31,653 nt of DNA from CADCTB01 sp038214685 (GTDB taxonomy: Bacteria > Actinomycetota > Acidimicrobiia > Acidimicrobiales > AC-14): NCBI GenBank assembly GCA_038214685.1, contig JBBQRO010000030.1:1-31653 (forward strand), in the 5' to 3' direction. The notes below the pieces were generated by a model. That model saw only the letters and a program-made list of their open reading frames with translations. It searched no databases and was not told the origin of the DNA. Each line of letters opens with the position of its first letter. The stretch's first letter is position 1. The translations under genes and the position numbers were made by a program. Shown piece by piece: positions 28,708 to 31,653 of the stretch.

Positions 28708-30063
28708 ATGGCCATGCCTGAGATCGTTGCCCTCGTCGACGAGGGCCTGGGCAACAGCTCCTACCTGGTGGACCTCGGCGACGGCAGCGCCCTGGTGGTC
28801 GACCCGGCTCGCCAGCCCGGTCCCTACCTGGCCGAGGCGGAGCGGCGCGGCCTGCGCATTGCCACTGCCGTCGAGACGCATCTGCACGCCGACTTCGTCT
28901 CCGGCAGCCGGGAGCTGGCTGCCCGGGGCGCCCAGGTGGTCGCCGCCCGCGCCGCCGGCCTGGAGCACCCCCACCATGGTCTGTTAGCCGGGGAACGCCT
29001 CGACGTCGGCGGCCTCACCCTGGAGGCGCTGGCCACGCCAGGGCACACTCCTGAGCACCTGGCCTATCTTCTTTCGGACGGCTCAAGCCCGGTGGCGCTG
29101 TTCAGTGGGGGATCGCTTCTCGTGGGCGCGGTGGCCAGGACCGACCTGATCAGCCCGGAGCAGACCGAGCCCATGGCCCGCTCGCTCTACCGGTCGATCC
29201 AGGACCAGCTGCTGAGCCTGCCTGACGACCTGGCCGTCTATCCCACCCACGGCGCCGGCTCGTTCTGCTCCGTGGCGCCCGGCGGCGACCGCGCGACCAC
29301 GATCGGCCGGGAACGCACCTCAAACCCCCTGCTGGCCGCGGTCGACGAGGACACCTTCGTCGCCCGGCTGCTCGGCGGGTTCGGGACCTTCCCTCCCTAC
29401 TTCCTCGAGTTGCGGGAGCTGAATCGCCGCGGTCCCCACGTCTATGGCGAATGGCCCGTTCTCAACCCGCTGGAGCCCCCAACCGTCTCCGACCTCGTCG
29501 AGAACGGCGAGGCGGTGGTCGTCGACGCCCGGCAGGTGGACGCTTTCGCCGCCGGTCACATCCCTGGGGCGGTGTCGATCCCGTTGCGGCCTCAATTCGC
29601 CAGCTGGCTGGGGTGGCTGGTGAAGCGATCCCAGGCGATCGTCCTGGTTCTCGACGAGGGCCAGGACCGTGCCGAGGTGATCCGCCAGTGCCTGGCCATC
29701 GGCTACGAGCGCCTGGCCGGGGAACTGGCCGGGGGCATCGCCGCGTGGCGTGCTGCGGGGCGGCCGGTCGCCACCGTGGCGCTGGTCACCGCCGACGACG
29801 TCGTGGGGACCGTGCTCGACGTGCGCCAGCGCAACGAGTTTGCCGCCGGGCATGTCCCCGGGGCCGTCAACGTAGAGCTGGGCGACACCGCCGAGCAGGC
29901 CTCGGCTCTGCCACCCGGCCCGCTCACCGTCATGTGCGGCCACGGCGAGCGGGCCATGAGCGCGGTCAGCATCCTGGCCACCCGAGGCCGGACCGACGTC
30001 GCCGTGCTGGTCGGTGGCCCCGGCGACGTTGTGGCCGCCCGCTCGCAGCGTCTGGTGGAATGA
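28708..30063 (+). CDS. MBL-fold hydrolase fused to two rhodanese domains
   Basis: A 451-residue protein. Residues 1-240 are a metallo-beta-lactamase domain of the persulfide-dioxygenase / glyoxalase II type: THLHADFVSG (His58, His60, Asp62), ATPGHTPEHLAYLL and YPTHGAGSFC. The first rhodanese domain (about 260-355) has no catalytic Cys (VLVLDEGQDRAEVIRQCL). The second (about 360-450) has the active-site loop MCGHGERAM with Cys410. This layout, with an inactive first and an active second rhodanese domain, is known in persulfide-oxidising enzymes (CstB-like). It likely oxidises or moves sulfane sulfur. The start ATG 28708 is 5 nt past the regulator stop. Confidence 0.88.
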   Translation: MAMPEIVALVDEGLGNSSYLVDLGDGSALVVDPARQPGPYLAEAERRGLRIATAVETHLHADFVSGSRELAARGAQVVAARAAGLEHPHHGLLAGERLDVGGLTLEALATPGHTPEHLAYLLSDGSSPVALFSGGSLLVGAVARTDLISPEQTEPMARSLYRSIQDQLLSLPDDLAVYPTHGAGSFCSVAPGGDRATTIGRERTSNPLLAAVDEDTFVARLLGGFGTFPPYFLELRELNRRGPHVYGEWPVLNPLEPPTVSDLVENGEAVVVDARQVDAFAAGHIPGAVSIPLRPQFASWLGWLVKRSQAIVLVLDEGQDRAEVIRQCLAIGYERLAGELAGGIAAWRAAGRPVATVALVTADDVVGTVLDVRQRNEFAAGHVPGAVNVELGDTAEQASALPPGPLTVMCGHGERAMSAVSILATRGRTDVAVLVGGPGDVVAARSQRLVE

Positions 30064-31331
30064 GCCGCCAGGCGGCCCCGCCCGCCACGCCGGTCCTGCG
30101 CTTGGGCTTGCGGGAGAACCTGGCCCAGTTCAGCCTCCTGGTAGCGGTCAACGCCCTGGTCGGGGGCATGGTCGGCCAGGAGCGCACGGTGCTGCCGCTG
30201 CTGGCCAAGCAGACCTTCGGCCTCACCGCCTTCACGGCCACAGCCACCTTCATCGTGGCCTTCGGCGCCACCAAGGCGCTGACCAACCTGGCCACCGGAG
30301 CCCTGGTCGACCGCATCGGCCGCAAGCCCGTGCTCGTCGCCGGGTGGCTTGTCGGCGTGCCGGTCCCGCTCCTGCTGATCTGGGCGCCGACGTGGGGGTG
30401 GATCATCGCCGCCAACGTCCTGCTTGGGGTCAACCAGGGCATGACCTGGTCGACCACCGTGGTGATGAAGATCGACCTGGTGGGACCAGCCCGGCGGGGC
30501 ACGGCCCTCGGCTTCAACGAGGCGGCGGGCTACGGCGCAGTGTCCCTCACCGCCCTGGCTACCGGAGCCATTGCCGCCCGCTACGGCCTGCGCCCGGCAC
30601 CCTTCTTCCTCGGCGTCGCTTTCGCGGCCCTGGGCCTGGGCCTGTCCACGCTGTTCGTGCGGGAGACCCAGGGCTACGCCCGCCAGGAGGCCGCCGCGAC
30701 CACCGGGAGGGCCGATGGTGGGGACGGCTTCGGTGCGATCTTCGCCCGGGCGACGTGGCGGGATCCCACGTTCTCTGCAGTCAGTCAGGCCGGCCTGGTC
30801 AACAACGCCGTCGACGGCCTGGCCTGGGGCATCCTCCCGCTCCTCTTCGCGGCCAACGGCCAGTCGGTCCAGGCCATCGGCGTGCTCGCCGCCCTCTACC
30901 CCGGAGTCTGGTGCGTCGCCCAGCTCTTCACCGGGGCTTGGTCGGACCGGGTCGGACGCAAGCCACTCATCGTGGTCGGCATGGTGCTGCAGGGAGTGGC
31001 CCTCGCCGTGGTGGCGACGACGACCGGCTTCGCCGTCTGGGCCTTCGGCGCCGTGCTCATCGGGCTGGGCACCGCCCTCGTGTACCCGACCCTCATCGCC
31101 GCAGTGGGCGACGTCGCTCACCCGAGCTGGCGGGCCACCGCTGTGGGTGTCTATCGGCTGTGGCGAGACACCGGCTACGTCGTCGGCGCCCTGCTCGGCG
31201 GCGTGGTCGCCGACCTCGTCGACCTTCGGGCTGCGGTCATGGTCGTCGCTGTGCTGAGCGCCGCATCAGGCCTGGTGGTGGCAGTCCGGATGATCGAGAC
31301 CGGCGGTGGGGTGCCGGCGCCTGCCACCTGA
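30060..31331 (+). CDS. MFS transporter
   Basis: A 423-residue major facilitator with about 12 transmembrane helices. The two halves show the typical loops DRIGRKPVLVAGW and DRVGRKPLIVVGM between helices 2-3 and 8-9. Its ATG overlaps the MBL-rhodanese stop (ATGA), so it belongs to the same operon. The substrate is unknown; a sulfur compound or an inorganic anion is possible from context, but this is only inference. No cysteine-rich or ion-binding signature is evident. Confidence 0.85.
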   Translation: MSRQAAPPATPVLRLGLRENLAQFSLLVAVNALVGGMVGQERTVLPLLAKQTFGLTAFTATATFIVAFGATKALTNLATGALVDRIGRKPVLVAGWLVGVPVPLLLIWAPTWGWIIAANVLLGVNQGMTWSTTVVMKIDLVGPARRGTALGFNEAAGYGAVSLTALATGAIAARYGLRPAPFFLGVAFAALGLGLSTLFVRETQGYARQEAAATTGRADGGDGFGAIFARATWRDPTFSAVSQAGLVNNAVDGLAWGILPLLFAANGQSVQAIGVLAALYPGVWCVAQLFTGAWSDRVGRKPLIVVGMVLQGVALAVVATTTGFAVWAFGAVLIGLGTALVYPTLIAAVGDVAHPSWRATAVGVYRLWRDTGYVVGALLGGVVADLVDLRAAVMVVAVLSAASGLVVAVRMIETGGGVPAPAT

Positions 31332-31513
31332 GAGCGAGTCGCTGACCTTCTGGGCGGCGGTCGCCTGATGAGCGGTGATCGTGGGGCGGGGCCGGGGCCG
31401 CCCATTGGGCCTCAGGTCCGTAGGACCAGCGAGCCCACCCGGCACCCGGGGGATTCGCTGATCCAGACTGGCCTATGGTTCGGGGCCAAAATACTTCGAA
31501 TACCCTGGCATCA

Positions 31514-31529
31514 TCGAACGTCTGTTTGG
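31514..31529. promoter_or_regulatory. LexA-like SOS box
   Basis: TCGAAC-GTCT-GTTTGG matches the actinobacterial LexA box TCGAAC-N4-GTTCGA at 10 of 12 positions. A TACAAT sequence (31530-31535) adjoins it. If that is the -10, LexA would block transcription of the DUF222/HNH gene, as reported for mycobacterial 13E12-repeat genes. Confidence 0.45.
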
Positions 31530-31533
31530 TACA

Positions 31534-31653
31534 ATGGGGCTCGTGGAGGAGCGGGAAAGGGAACCCGAGTGCGGCGACCTGGAGGCGGAGATCGCCCAGG
31601 TCTGCGGGCTGATGAACGCCACCGCCGCCCGCCTGGTGGGCCTCATGGCCCGG
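31534..31653 (+). CDS. DUF222/HNH endonuclease-type protein, N-terminal part (cut by window edge)
   Basis: Forty residues are present: MGLVEERERE then LEAEIAQVCGLMNATAARLVGLMA. This matches the N-terminus of DUF222-containing HNH endonuclease-like proteins (13E12 repeat family), whose domain begins with a helix of the type xLNAATARLVELVA. The catalytic HNH part lies beyond the edge. ATG 31534 is adopted; a GTG at 31543 is possible and would suit a leaderless transcript from the TACAAT sequence. These genes are often multi-copy and mobile; only this copy is visible. Confidence 0.6.
   Translation, partial: MGLVEEREREPECGDLEAEIAQVCGLMNATAARLVGLMAR

Noticed and set aside
31410..31425. Small GGTCC/GGACC hairpin after the MFS gene
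   Set aside because: Five-pair stem without a T run; not convincing as a terminator.

Overview
This is a high-GC window with actinobacterial character, most like a soil Acidimicrobiia or related uncultured lineage. That placement is inferred from gene families; no rRNA is present. The signs are a gcvH–garA (FHA)–ftsR (MerR)–bifunctional nuclease–second MerR block like mycobacterial Rv1822–Rv1832, a LexA-like box before a DUF222/HNH gene, and many GTG starts. No tRNA, rRNA, CRISPR array or insertion sequence was seen.

Layout. (1) 1–1283: the N-terminus of a form I RuBisCO large subunit runs off the left edge, divergent from a LysR regulator (CbbR). (2) 1350–3827: accessory genes, namely a decayed membrane protein, a cupredoxin lipoprotein, an acidic disordered protein, a DUF2786 protein and an orphan. 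(3) 3928–12958: a 13-gene, almost gapless minus-strand operon for a group 1h-type [NiFe] hydrogenase. It encodes the small and large subunits, a NifU-like protein, DUF5947, DUF6084, a 452-aa unknown, the maturation protease, two DUF6893-like microproteins, HypA, HypC and three small membrane proteins. Facing it across a terminator is a plus-strand operon of three small membrane proteins, two of which look like diverged relatives of the last two in the hydrogenase operon. (4) 13115–22338: gcvT, gcvPA, gcvPB and gcvH, interleaved with hisN, a PD-(D/E)XK-like protein, two MerR regulators, a bifunctional nuclease, hpt and garA. (5) 22389–25474: a mannose-1-phosphate guanylyltransferase/phosphomannomutase-like fusion and a CDP-alcohol phosphatidyltransferase. 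(6) 25541–27696: a membrane-anchored metzincin-like protease and a MobA-like nucleotidyltransferase. (7) 28034–31331: an ArsR–rhodanese regulator, an MBL–rhodanese protein and an MFS transporter, preceded by an SRPBCC gene relic. (8) A DUF222/HNH gene begins at the right edge.

How it fits together. RuBisCO, CbbR and a group 1h-type (high-affinity) hydrogenase within 13 kb suggest H2-fuelled CO2 fixation, the 'atmospheric chemosynthesis' lifestyle. The least understood part is the set of small membrane proteins and microproteins around the hydrogenase, which could form its membrane attachment or electron-transfer platform.

Two broader patterns stand out. Several genes (hisN, its upstream neighbour, hpt, the DUF2786 gene, perhaps the MobA-like gene) can only be completed to family length with CTG start codons. 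Three short gene relics carry frameshifts, deletions or stops, pointing to ongoing gene decay between intact operons.
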